Part shown: piece after piece, positions 13,295 through 25,000 of the stretch
Layout of the letters: each line of letters starts with the position of its first letter
Position numbering within the stretch: the stretch's first letter is position 1
Origin: Ostrinia nubilalis
Taxonomy: Eukaryota > Arthropoda > Insecta > Lepidoptera > Crambidae
Reading direction: 5' to 3'
Assembly (NCBI RefSeq): GCF_963855985.1
Contig: NC_087100.1
Span: 2,825,001 to 2,889,000 of the forward strand
Length of the DNA: 64,000 nucleotides
Position numbers and translations under genes: made by a program
Notes under the pieces: model-generated
Told to the model about the DNA's origin: nothing
What the model saw: the letters and a program-made list of their open reading frames with translations, nothing else
The model's database searches: none

Positions 13295-13472
13295 GTTTTC
13301 GACGAGCCGGAAGACGTAGCGTGGGCAGGCCTCCCACTAGGTGGACCGACGATCCGATGAAGGTCTCGGGAGGTGCCTGGATGCAAGCGGCGCAGGACCG
13401 GTCTTTGTGGAAATCCTTGGGGGAGGCCTTTGTCCAGCAGTAGACGTCTTTCGGCTGAAACGAACGAACGAA
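13295..13472 (+). repeat. RTE-type LINE 3' fragment
   Basis: GCCGGAAGACGTAGCGTGGG through GGTGGACCGACGATCCGATG to CTTTCGGCTGAAACGAACGA matches the LINE end and finishes in a short (GAAC)n tail. Confidence 0.72.
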
Positions 13473-14229
13473 CTTGTGTTTTCGCAAAAATAAGGACATG
13501 TTTCACAACCCATTAGCTCTATCAAGCTCTATACATCATTATCATAAGCTTCTAGAATACGATTGGTGGACATAGACCTCAAAAACTACTCTGGGCTTTA
13601 TTAGGGTTGCAGGAAGTTGCTGTATGGAATTGTAATCGATTTTTAAATATTTTCTTGTCTAAAAGCTGTCCTATACTTACAGCATTTTCCCAAAAAATTT
13701 ATGCGATTTTGTTTCTTCGATTAAAATGTCTGACTACTGACTACATGTGCTCAGCATAAGAATCAAAACGGATGATACTTTAAATAGAACCCTATAGGTA
13801 TACAAATTAGTCAACACTTAGTTTTAATTATGCCTTAGGTGCCTATACACAGAACTCACATGCACGTAAATGATTCACGATTTTTGCTAATGACTAAACT
13901 ATGCACATTTTTGTGTTCCAAGCTGATTCACTATACTGTTCATGCGTTTTGTGGCGTCTATGTATGACAAGTAAATAACATCATATCGATGTTTGAATTT
14001 AAAGTAGCTGGGCAAATTTGTACCTGTTAAAATCTCTTTGCCAAACAATCGTCCTGTCAAACAAACTTTTTATTTATATGGGAAGTGGGAGTTCTTTAAT
14101 AATAACACTGGGTGAAATTACCAATATTATATTGTTCATTACACGTCTTTTACTATAATAATTACACAACTCGTTCGTATTTCGTCTTACGTCTTTCGTC
14201 TTCCGTCGTCCACAACACACTCACCTTTT

Positions 14230-14410
14230 AGAGTAGGCGCACACCGTTGATTTTTAGTTGGTCGATAGTTGTGCCCGATTTTAAATTGTATGAAGAATCG
14301 GCCAAATCGAATCGGCGTAGTGTGCGCACTCCCATACATGCCCATACTGATCAACTGCCCGACTAACTAAACTATCGGCCGACGAAAAATCAACGGTGTG
14401 CGCGTACTCT
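14230..14410. mobile_element. Inverted-terminal MITE, family AGTAGGCGCACACCG
   Basis: It runs from AGTAGGCGCACACCGTTGAT to ATCAACGGTGTGCGCGTACT, with inverted complementarity over about 40 bp. It is closely similar along its length to 54518-54690. TTA flanks both sides. Confidence 0.85.
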
Positions 14411-15217
14411 TAAACTTCTCTTCTTACTCTCAATCCTCATCCTCATTCATTCAGCCGTTCAAATCTTAAGCTATCTTTCATCCGTTCATTGTTCCGTTAC
14501 ACACAAAACTCATTGATCCTACATTTATATGGGACAGCCTGAAGAAAACAGGTCAATAAGCCATTTATCTTTTACCTGGGTTCTAGTATTAATAAGTATT
14601 TTTGAATTAATTTAACTTTAATTTTAAAATTTTCACTTATAAAATTTTCATTTGTAAAATATTATAAAGTGTACTTATTTATTTATTTTGTTCTATCCAC
14701 ACTAAACGCATTAAAAATTAAATTTGCCTACCTACTGTAATATTGTTATGGAAGAGCGGTGCTTCCTAGCACAAGTAACATCTGTTGCTTAACAGGAAGC
14801 TCCAACAACTTGTAACTGAACTAGGCTAAGTTAAAGAAATAAACGAATTTGAATTTGAATTTAATTAAAGTTCCTATTTACATATAGCCTTAGATTAATA
14901 AAGCCCATTTTTCAAATGAAGCCATGCGCTATCAAAACTGTAGGAGTAAACAAAAGTCCGCCAAGTGTTTTCGAGTGAGAAAATTAATGTGCTTGTAGGC
15001 GTTGTAACTAAGTAAAGAAACATTTACATGCTAGAGCTTATTTACATAAACAATAAACATTGTACTTTATTAAATTATTACTCACCTATTATGTCATTTG
15101 GCACAAACGTGTGTTAACCTCGCTGCGTTGACCTAAGTTTAGACCACGACTTCTACTAAACTATCATTGTCTTAAAATCAGTACAATAATTCTTAAACTA
15201 ATGGCAAGCAGGATAGA

Positions 15218-15300
15218 CAACGCCACTCTTGTGGCGGAGTTTTGGGCTGACACTGTGTAGGTTTGTTGTCGACACGAAAAGAAAAAAAAAAAAGAAGAAG
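15218..15300 (+). mobile_element. 83-bp retroposon end with 12-bp target duplication
   Basis: The insert ends GGTTTGTTGTCGACACGAAA, then an A-rich tail and GAAGAAG. Perfect AAGCAGGATAGA copies flank it at 15206-15217 and 15301-15312. It shares its 3' end with 4275-4312 and is a longer truncated copy of the same unidentified retroposon. Confidence 0.88.
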
Positions 15301-15898
15301 AAGCAGGATAGAATAGCCCCACCTCTTCCTATCACAAGCATTTTAGCTTAACGGGAATATTAGAATTTGTGCGTACACTACAAATACCTACTATTTTTCT
15401 TATAAAAAAAAAGTAGTTGGCACTTTGAACAGGATTAAAGCAATAAAAGTGCTCGTTAAAAGCCAATTTACAGATTTTTTTTATTAAAATGATGACTTGA
15501 CTAAAATGCAGGTGTTAGAGTGATCACATGTCAATAAAATTGTGACATTTCGAATCCCAAAATCTTCCGTGGGGTGCGAATTATCGTTCAAATTGATAGA
15601 TGATTTGGCAAAAGATTTTGCTCAAACTAGGTAACTCATATCCACAACTGAGATATCTAAATTCTAAAATCCATACGCACAGCAATACACATTTCTGTTG
15701 TCTGTCTTGTTTCTGTTAAAAATATAAATCATTACAGAATGATCAATAAATACTTTAAATGTCCATGTCATATTAAGTTTTTCCAACCTGTCTCTCTAGC
15801 GTGGGGAGTCCTCCCTGCCTTTGGTAAATTAGAGAGGGTCGTCCTCCTCATGATGTAGGTATTGAAAATTGAGTGACCTGGTGATGATGATGTTTCAG

Positions 15899-16014
15899 AG
15901 CGTCCACGACGAGAGGCTGAACGCGCGAGTGGACGCCATGCTGCAGGAGGGCCTCATCCAGGAGCTGCTGGACTTCCACGACAGGCACAACAAGCAGAGG
16001 ATCAAGGATGGAAG
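15899..16014 (+). CDS. TRIT1: TRIT1 internal exon
   Basis: The exon encodes 38 codons and two bases, SVHDERLNARVDAML at its start and HDRHNKQRIKDG near its end. It is much more GC-rich than its surroundings. The acceptor (tgtttcag) has only a short pyrimidine run because a GATGATGATG stretch, resembling a LINE tail, lies directly upstream. The donor is AG|gtaagg and leaves phase 2. Confidence 0.88.
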
Positions 16015-19000
16015 GTAAGGAATCACTTCTTCAAAAACGAATCCAGTAATAAAAAGATTACATATACACACAATTACATTTATTTATTCCAAAAACAAAA
16101 TAAATTGTATAGGAAAATTAGTTCGACATTAAAATTCACACAATCTGCAATTCAATTAAAATGAAATTAATCTAATTTAACCCTAAAATTTAATTTCACA
16201 TACTAGAATTAATATTAGTGTCAGATTAAATAAATAAATAAAATTATTACACAATACATAATGTCAAAAATTAATTAAAATACAATTTTATTAAAATAGA
16301 ATAAAATAAATCCAATCTAACCCTAAAATTGCATTTCATATACTAAAGTCAATAGACCGTATTTAACTATTTATGTCAAATGAAATAAATAATAAAATTA
16401 ATATTACAATACATTATGACAAATTCGACTGTATTATTATTTTATGTCAATTTTGATAATTCAATTTAAATTGCGTTTTAATTGCGTTCGAATCGGTTGG
16501 ATATTTAATCTGGTTTTGAGTGCAGTTTAGATTCAAACAAAATTAAATTAAATTGGCTGGTCTAAGTTGCCTAAAAAATACATTAACTGTTATATCTTTA
16601 GAACTGTACCGAATTGAATTCTCGGATTTTACACTGTATTGAAACTCAGGCTAGATGGAGTGCTTTGTAGGTGGCCCATAGTGGACTAAAGTGAGGCGGT
16701 GATGATGACATCTAGATAACAATTAACTGATATCTTTTTGCGTAACCGTTATCACTGGGGTAGTAGCTGTTTCTGGGTGCGAAAACCTTACCTATACATG
16801 AAAATCAATTTACGGTTCAATTACTAACTACACAACGTAAAGATATTATTTCAAGCCTCGCCGTTGTCGAATAAAATATTATCGTTAAAGGGAAACAAAC
16901 AATTTACTGACATTGAATCGATTAATAAGACAATCGTCGCCGACCAGACATTGGTCTCTGGTGCCATTCGATACACAAGTTATCCGTGAAATTACACTGT
17001 TTGTTCTCGATTATCGATCCATCGACAATAGTAGAAACGATTGAATCACTAGCCTGGGAGTCCAGTCACGGTGCTAAGCATTTGGACTCGGGGATCGGGG
17101 ATTCTTGAGACAAATCTAGTCAGTCAAGACAAAATTAGTCTTGAGTCGATCTTTTTAGGACTTGACCAACAATTGATCGAAGTTTTTCAAATAAAGATTT
17201 TGACTTTTAGGAACAACCATTCCCAACGGAGCTACGTTTTCGACTGGTTTGATTGGGTTTTTATTGGCGGTCAAGAATAGTCCCGTTTGGTTTGGTTGGT
17301 GGTAAGGTAAGGCTTGTTCCAGTCCTGGATCTGTCAATAGGCCGTATAGGCCGCGGCCTAGGGGCGGCAGCGTCCTAGGGGCGGCAGATTTCAGATGACG
17401 CTTACTCGATTTCAGAAGATAAAAGTTAAATAAAGATCCAACCCCACCCTAGGCTACGGGCGGCAAAACTGTAAATCCGCCACTGGCTTGTTCTAACTCC
17501 ACCTGGCTAGCTGCTAGCTACCACCATCTTACCTAAGTCTGTCATAACAACAATGTTAACGGTATTGTTGTTTCACCAGTTAGAAGTAAAATAGCCTCCT
17601 CCTTCTAGTTCCTCTGTGGTTGAGGATTAAAGGCGAAGCTCGCTTCCACCTTCGGCCTGATCATCACTTTCCATCAAGTGAGACGCAACCCAAGAGTTTC
17701 CCCTTATTGTTGGTAAAAAACGAGAAATCATTTTTATTCCAAAAAAAACAATATACGAAGTCATCCATAATATCGTCTAAAGGGGTAACAAGACCAAAGT
17801 AACAAGGCCAAGAAGCTGATCAAAGCCACAGATAAAGGTATCAAAAAGTCGCTAATGGTAGAGTTGTCAAATTGATGGGAAGTTTTAGAAGTTGGCCATT
17901 AAACATCCATTTAATCCACGAATTAACAAAATGTGCCTTTGTTTGAGCTGGTGACGCTTTAGACAAGTATCTAATGCGATAAATACTGTACTTAAAATCT
18001 GCTTAGGAACCCATTATTACTGATGCCATTGAGATTTCAAATTACGCAAAGGGTATATTACTCAATAAATGGACGAGGCAAAGATGGAAACTACATAGAA
18101 CGTTATTTTGAATCTATGCTGCTATTATTTTTGTTGTGATACCAGCTAGCTGCATCCTTACGCATCCTCCTTCCTGGCACAAAAAACAATAACAAAACCC
18201 TAAAAACTGAAAAAAGCGGACAAAAAAAATAAAAGAAAGCACAAGATGGCGGCCGGGCGTTGCCCGCTGTCATCTGGTGTCTGTCGCCGCGGCGTGTCGG
18301 GTTACGTGCGTGCGCGCGTATACACCTCCGCGATTGTCTTTGGTACTTAGTTAATTAATTTTGCTATTTAGTATAATTAAGAGAGACTAATTTGGTATAA
18401 CGAATCGAAGGACTTTTTGTTATAAGCATTTAGGCTAAGGTTTTCCGGCTCCACGATAAAAATAGCTACATGCCAAAACACACGGTTTAGAAATTGAAAT
18501 ACCATGATCCTATTTTATCAATTTATTAATCATAGCACTTCACCAAAGCTGTATCAAAGTTTCAACTTAAGTTTAAACTGTATTTTGTAAATAAAGGTAT
18601 TTCATAGATGGCTTGAAAAGGCTGAATTTGATAAAACAAAACCAACTAAAAATACCCCTTTTCAAAGAGAAATATTATGTAAATCATCAATCTAAGCCAA
18701 GACCACTCGAAATGAGTAATAATAATAGCTTTTGTCTTATTAAAATTATATTTCTTTAAATTACATAAATCCATTGATATTGGCTTTACCCATTTTCAAT
18801 AATAATTACCACCTTTTCTCATGTAAATAATTTAATTAATAAATTGTGAACTCCCATCCTAGCACCAAGACCGGTGGCGCCGCGCACTCAACCCGGTAGC
18901 GAGACCACAAATAAAATAAGAGTACTCTAGTGTCACTACGCATGTCATAGCGTTATCTTCTAGAAGAGACATAGAACATTAGAAGACTGATTTAATTTGA

Positions 19001-22000
19001 AACAGCTGTTTGAGCCAATATCATTGTGGTTAAAAACTACTTAAATGAGACTGTCCCTGTGTATTTCTTTATTTCTTGTTTTGTGCGTGATGTACAATTA
19101 TGTTTGCTTATTTAGGTAGGTAGGTACTATCGGGGACTCTTCCGCCTGACCACTTTGTAGAAATTTTAGCGTAAGCGCATCGCTCCGGTCACGTGCTCAC
19201 CCCGTCTCTAATTGGTTACGCATTTTACTATATTTTTACTACGACCAATAAGAGACAATCAGGGCTTAGGTTGCAATACGAAATACCATTGTGCACTTTA
19301 TTGTCATACGGTTAAGATTTAAAACGAAATGTTTCTTTTTCTTCAATCTTTCTTAGTTTTAGGCTGAGTTGCACCACCTAACTTTGACCGTAGCTATAAC
19401 GGTAACTGGTGCTTTTTGTATGGAGTTTAACAGATTTTTGACGTTTGTCAAAGTTAAAGTAAGATGGTGCAACTCAGCTTTAGAATTTTAATAATAGAAT
19501 TTGGTTACAAACAAATAGATAATATGTATTTTTTTAATATTGTATTTTTATACGAGGTCTGTCTGCTTTTTGCTTTGGCGAACTGTCGACATATTCTCTC
19601 CTTTGTTTTTTGTGAAGTTTTGTGATCCCTAACCGATTGATTTTGTTTTGTGTTGACCCGTGCTAGTAATTGGACTGTTTGATTGCCTTTTTATTGACCT
19701 CCGCGCGATTACTGAATCATGGCCTCTCAAAATAATTCTTAATTCTTATATTTAATTACAAACTTATCTATCTATACATTGTTTACTGTTTAAGTATTAT
19801 TTAGTTTGAAGTTTAATTTTTATTGATTTAAAACCTTGTGTAAAGACACTTAATGTGCAATAAAAAAATTAATTTGAAATAAAACTAACTTAATATTATA
19901 ATATTTATAATAACCAATTACCTGGATCATTGCTACCTAGTTACAATATTTGTATTAAATTGTAATAACGTAGATAAGTGTTTCTTTTAAACGGAAAACA
20001 AAAGTTGCTAATGTATTAAAAATAAATAGAAACCTATTTATAGGTTTTTATTTACATTCAAGGATTTAAGAAAGTTATTATGTAGCCAGATCTTACAATA
20101 ATTGTTTTTAAGCCACAAATATTCCTTAATTAGGAAATAGTAATTCAATAACATATAGTTTATAAATTATAAGTTCCCAATAAATTAAATACCTATTAAA
20201 CAAGTAAAATTCGAAAGTGCCTGTATGATTTTGCATTTCTCGCCTTAACTAGACTAATATCATGAGATTTACAATCTTAATATCAACAATAATTATAGAA
20301 AGGGCTACTTTTTTCTCAGGAAATTGCACAGTTACCTCGGAATGTGCGATGGAAATTTTGTGACCCGAGCGGGCAATCGCTAGTTCAATTTCTACACGAA
20401 GCCCCATATAATATTTTGTAGCGATTCTTTATTGGGTTTCAAATTTACTAAAATGCGACGTTGCCAAACGAGCGCTACGGATGCGGGTAAGCTAAGCAAT
20501 ACTCAATCCTAAACGCTTTACATAGAGCTTGGTTTGCTAGGGCAAACATCTACAGTGGTGCGCCGACGCTGCTTAGACCCGAAACATGAATGAATGGGGG
20601 CGTAGCTTAATCGAGCGTGTGTGTGCAAACAATTTAGGCCCTTAAGGTGTCAAGGCGTCCGAGTCCCCGATAGTACATATAGAAAATACCTTGAAACCCT
20701 GAAACTAAAATAGGCTCTCTTCAACTAGACTTTATAACGAAATTAATTACAAAAGCAATTAACTACGAATAGCTGAGAGGAATGTGCATCGGTCCTAAAA
20801 TAACAATTTGCCGTAACAAAATGCTTTTGCAAAGGTCTTTTTTCTCGTAGACTCATTCTGCTTATTTTTGTACAACGTTTTTATAGACAATGTTATTTTA
20901 TAAATAAATGAGATTTTTTCGCCGAGGTGCCATTATACTAAATTTTGTAATGTATTTTCTAAATTGCAATATTATATATTTAGCCTGAATTACGAGTAGT
21001 TCATTGAACCTTATGAACCGAAGACGAAAGTTGTTCATGCTAGAGGTACTTTTAACATGAACTATGAACAACTTTCGTCTCGAATCGTTTGCGTATTCGA
21101 CAAAATTCGATACTCAACCTTCGAATTAAACGATAACGTGACAATTTTGATTATCAAAATAAGTTTCATGCAACCATTTCTCATACTAACTTAACTTTAC
21201 GACACGTTCACAGGGGCACTGTTTTGGGTTTCGAACTGAATCTTTTGATGGCGATTCGAGTACGCAAACGATTCGAACTCAAAGGTTTTCGTGCTAGCCG
21301 TACTGGTGCTAGATAGGCCGACCCCAGGAGACCCATCCATCCTAGTTCTCACTAGCGCGTCGCGTTCGCACAGTAGGTGCTTCATGGTAAAATTATTTGT
21401 ACTATTTTCCACACCAAGTCTCTTCCAGTACCTCTATTAGTAGTTGCAGGCTTTCGTCTCATTGGGGCGCGCTTTGTTCCCGCGCGCACTTCATTAAACC
21501 AACATTCATTACGCTCCGTGGAGCCACTTGCCTACTTTTAGGGATCCCTATTCCGTACACAAATATTTATTGACCTTACATTACATGTAGAAGATTAAAC
21601 AAAAATTACGATTTACTATTCTGGAAAACAAATGTTCCAAATGAGTTCAAATCAAATAAAATTTTATTCAATTTTATACAATATTTTGGTACCTTATCTT
21701 TGGTAGGTACCTAGTTAAACAGACGGCATAGAGCATAGACGGCAGAGATAAACTTCGAAACACTATGATTCTGACTTTTGGAATATGTGAATATCGTTCG
21801 CAATAAAAATCAACTAAATACAATCTCTTCTGATGTAGCTGTACTACTTACAATATACCTACATTACAGTAGTAGGTACTACTGTTACCTACCTTTGTCA
21901 GTCTTTTGTATACTCGTATTCAGGATCAGGGAAATCTTACGTGAATTAATTAAGTATTATAATGCTACAGTCAAAACCACTTTTAACTGATTGTGAGTTT

Positions 22001-25000
22001 TGACTGTAACAGATATACGAGTAGGTTAACGAGACGAAGTAATAAAAATGTACAGAACTTTCCGAATACCTGTTGGCACAGTCTTATATTTTTTATATAG
22101 TTACTTAGTAGTTAGTGCCGCAGTGATGACAGGTTTGCAGCGCCCTCGAACCGTCCAATTTTATAATGACATAATTTGTTACAATATTATTTTCCTCTAC
22201 ACCACTTCCATGTACTTGTGTAATAAGCTCTAAGGAAGTTAGTGGTTTCTTAAAATTGTTATACAATATGTAGGGTATAAAATAATGAGTTTATAATTTG
22301 AATGTTGACGTCACTAGTATCAACAGGACAGCCTTTTTTCATCTAGTCTTTAATGTGATGATGAAAACGATACCTGTCTTTCTCTTATTATGTACTAACG
22401 GCCGCCCGCGACTTCGTACGCGTAGATCCCGTTTTACCCCCTTCATCTATCTTACGCGGTTTAGATTTTTTCATACAAATGTCTTTTCCCGGTAACTCCC
22501 GTTCCCGTGGGAATTTTGCAATATCCTGTTGTAACTAAGCTTTAAGATTCCTAAGGTACCTGCATGCCAAATTTCAAGCGTCTAACTTAAGCGGGTTAGA
22601 TTTTTCATACAAAAGGATTTTCCCGCTAATTCCTGTTCCCGTGGGAATCCCTAAGTATACTATAACCTGCCCAGGAGTATGAAGAATAACTGTACCAAGT
22701 TTCGTTAAAATCCGTCGAGTAGTTTTTGTTTCTTTAAGGAACATACAGACAGACAGAGAGACAGACAGAAAGACAGACAGACAAAAATTTTACTGATTGC
22801 ATTTTTGGCATCAGTATCGATCACTAATCACCCCCTGATAGTTATTTTGAAAATATATTGCATGTACAGAATTGACATCTCTACAGATTTATTATAAGTA
22901 TAGATAAATCAAGTGGCCGTAAATTGGTGAACAATTTTAAAACGTTTGCGAAAAATAACAAGAAAATAAATAACGCGAGAATATCCAACGTCAGAAGACT
23001 TACAAATCCACTTCCGAGATCCTCTATAAACATTTACGTGTTTTATTCTCAGAAAAATTCCAGAAACGTAGGTACGTAGAGCAAGTCAATATTAATTATT
23101 TTATTATTTTCCTTAAAATTGGCCCTAAACAGCCGGTGAAATGAGGAAAATCCTTATACAATCGCTTGGCAGTTTCATCTGTGTAACGCCCAGTGGCCAT
23201 TGATGGAAGCGCGGAACTAAATAATTCAATAGTAGAAAGTAGATGCCTCGCATGCCTGATATTGACACAATAGAAGGGGTTACCTACGCCATATCGAATG
23301 ACAAATGATCGAAAATCAAAATATCGAATACGTTTCATCGAACGATCAAAATATCGAACGATCAAAATATCGAATGCTCAAAATATCGAACGTTCAGAAT
23401 ATCGAACGATCAAAATATCGAAAGTCGATATAGACGTCTTTATTAAATTTCATCACGCATCATTTCTGAACTTTCCTTTTTGGGACAGGCTAGGCTTATA
23501 ATAGGTCCCCACGGACATTATTCTCAAAATTTATAAACTTGAAGAAATGATGCGTGATGAAATTTAATAAAAACGTCTATATCGACTTTCGATATTTTGA
23601 TCGTTCGATATTCTGAACGTTCGATATTTTGAGCATTCGATATTTTGATCGTTCGATATTTTGATCGTTCGATGAAACGTATTCGATATTTTGATTTTCG
23701 ATCATTTGTCATTCGATATGGCGTAGGTAACCCCAATAGAGGGTTAGTGCTAAGAATATTAACAGTCGTTTATATCACAAAAAGTTTTAAACCTTTTCAA
23801 AGTATTGCATAATAACTATTAGTTTCATGAAAAATCCTAAATGTAAACCAGGAAAAAATAACATAATTATAACGAAATAATTAATTATAGATGGAAACCA
23901 AGCAAATGGCTAACCTATGTAGCAAAAAAGTTTAACATTTTTCTATGTGCGTGTAAGGACGTCTTTACTCATAAAATATGGTGCAAGTGTCTAAACCTAA
24001 CTTTTTGTAATAAGGTAGTCAATGTCATAATTTATTTATTTATCTAAGGATAGTACACAGCACAATATCAATCTGTGATAACAATATTTTTAGTAGTTTA
24101 TAATAGTTCGTAACATCCAAATTGACCAAAAAGCTGACGACAACACAACCTTATTCAATTGTTGCGCAATTTTTGGCTACTTTGGGTGTCACGAGCTATT
24201 TGACGCTCGCTGTACTTACATAATTTTTTATTTATCATATTATTTTTAATTTTTCCAGCCCACCAGACTACACGAAGGGCGTCTTCCAAACGCTCGGCTT
24301 CAAAGAGTTCCACAACTACCTGATGCTGACAGAAGAAGAACGGAACAGCGAAGAAGGAAATAAACTTCTAGCAGAGAGCATTGAAAATATGAAAATTGGA
24401 ACCCGGCGGTATGCTCGAAGGCAGAATAAAATGGTCCGTGGGAGGTTCTTAGATCATCCCACTAGAGAGGTGAGGGGGTTTCTCTGAATTACTTTAACTT
24501 CATAAATGTTAATTAATTATAGAATACTGTGCAATTAATTTTAATCTTATACATATAAAGGTATTACATGGATCGATAAAAAAATTATATCACGAAAACA
24601 AACAATCCACGTGAAATATTGCACAATATGTCTTTCTTGCACAATATTATGCACCTACAAAGTAATTTATTTCGGAGTGAGATACCTACTTACCTAGTGT
24701 AAAATCTAGATTTTTTCGGTCCGGGTGATATCCCATATTTTATTAGCTTTTTATTTGGTAACATAGTCGCCAAATGCATAAAAGCTAACTATAAAAACCT
24801 GCGTAACGTCGTAAAAAGTTCAACTATTGCCATAATAATCTATAGCATAGTCGACAAATCAAATAAGCGATATCTATTACTGAGATTGCGTGCTATTACT
24901 TTATGGCGCATATAAATTCAAGACTCGTTCCCCTTTTTTCACTAATAAAAATGTACGCTTAACGGCAACTCCATCTTTATTGCAACCTATTAATTCTCAT

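Larger units (their letters stand above)
1..15898. other. Gene-poor left region, repeats only
   Basis: No exon could be recognised in this stretch. It may be intergenic, or it may hold long introns and undetected short 5' exons of TRIT1, whose first visible exon starts at 15899. Identified content is repetitive: a SINE at 2610-2905, RTE-type LINE 3' ends at 8040-8215, 8351-8463, 11165-11325 and 13295-13472, small inverted-repeat elements at 741-883, 9211-9319, 10370-10483 and 14230-14410, and two tiny retroposon ends at 4275-4312 and 15218-15300. The open frames of 60-100 codons here are not supported by any family resemblance. Confidence 0.6.
16015..24258 (+). other. 8.2-kb TRIT1 intron, repeat-filled
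   Basis: This intron contains a SINE split by a hAT-type element (17282-17723), a 1.55-kb inverted-terminal element (19124-20676) with a smaller element inside, inverted-repeat debris around 21023-21275, a tetranucleotide-bearing repeat (22396-22835) and the 192-bp-arm palindrome at 23276-23734. A CpG-rich patch lies at 18243-18335. No coding exon was recognised within it. Confidence 0.75.

Noticed and set aside
23298..23736. Matching open frames of about 70 codons on opposite strands.
   Set aside because: They are one sequence read twice through the palindrome and have no family match.
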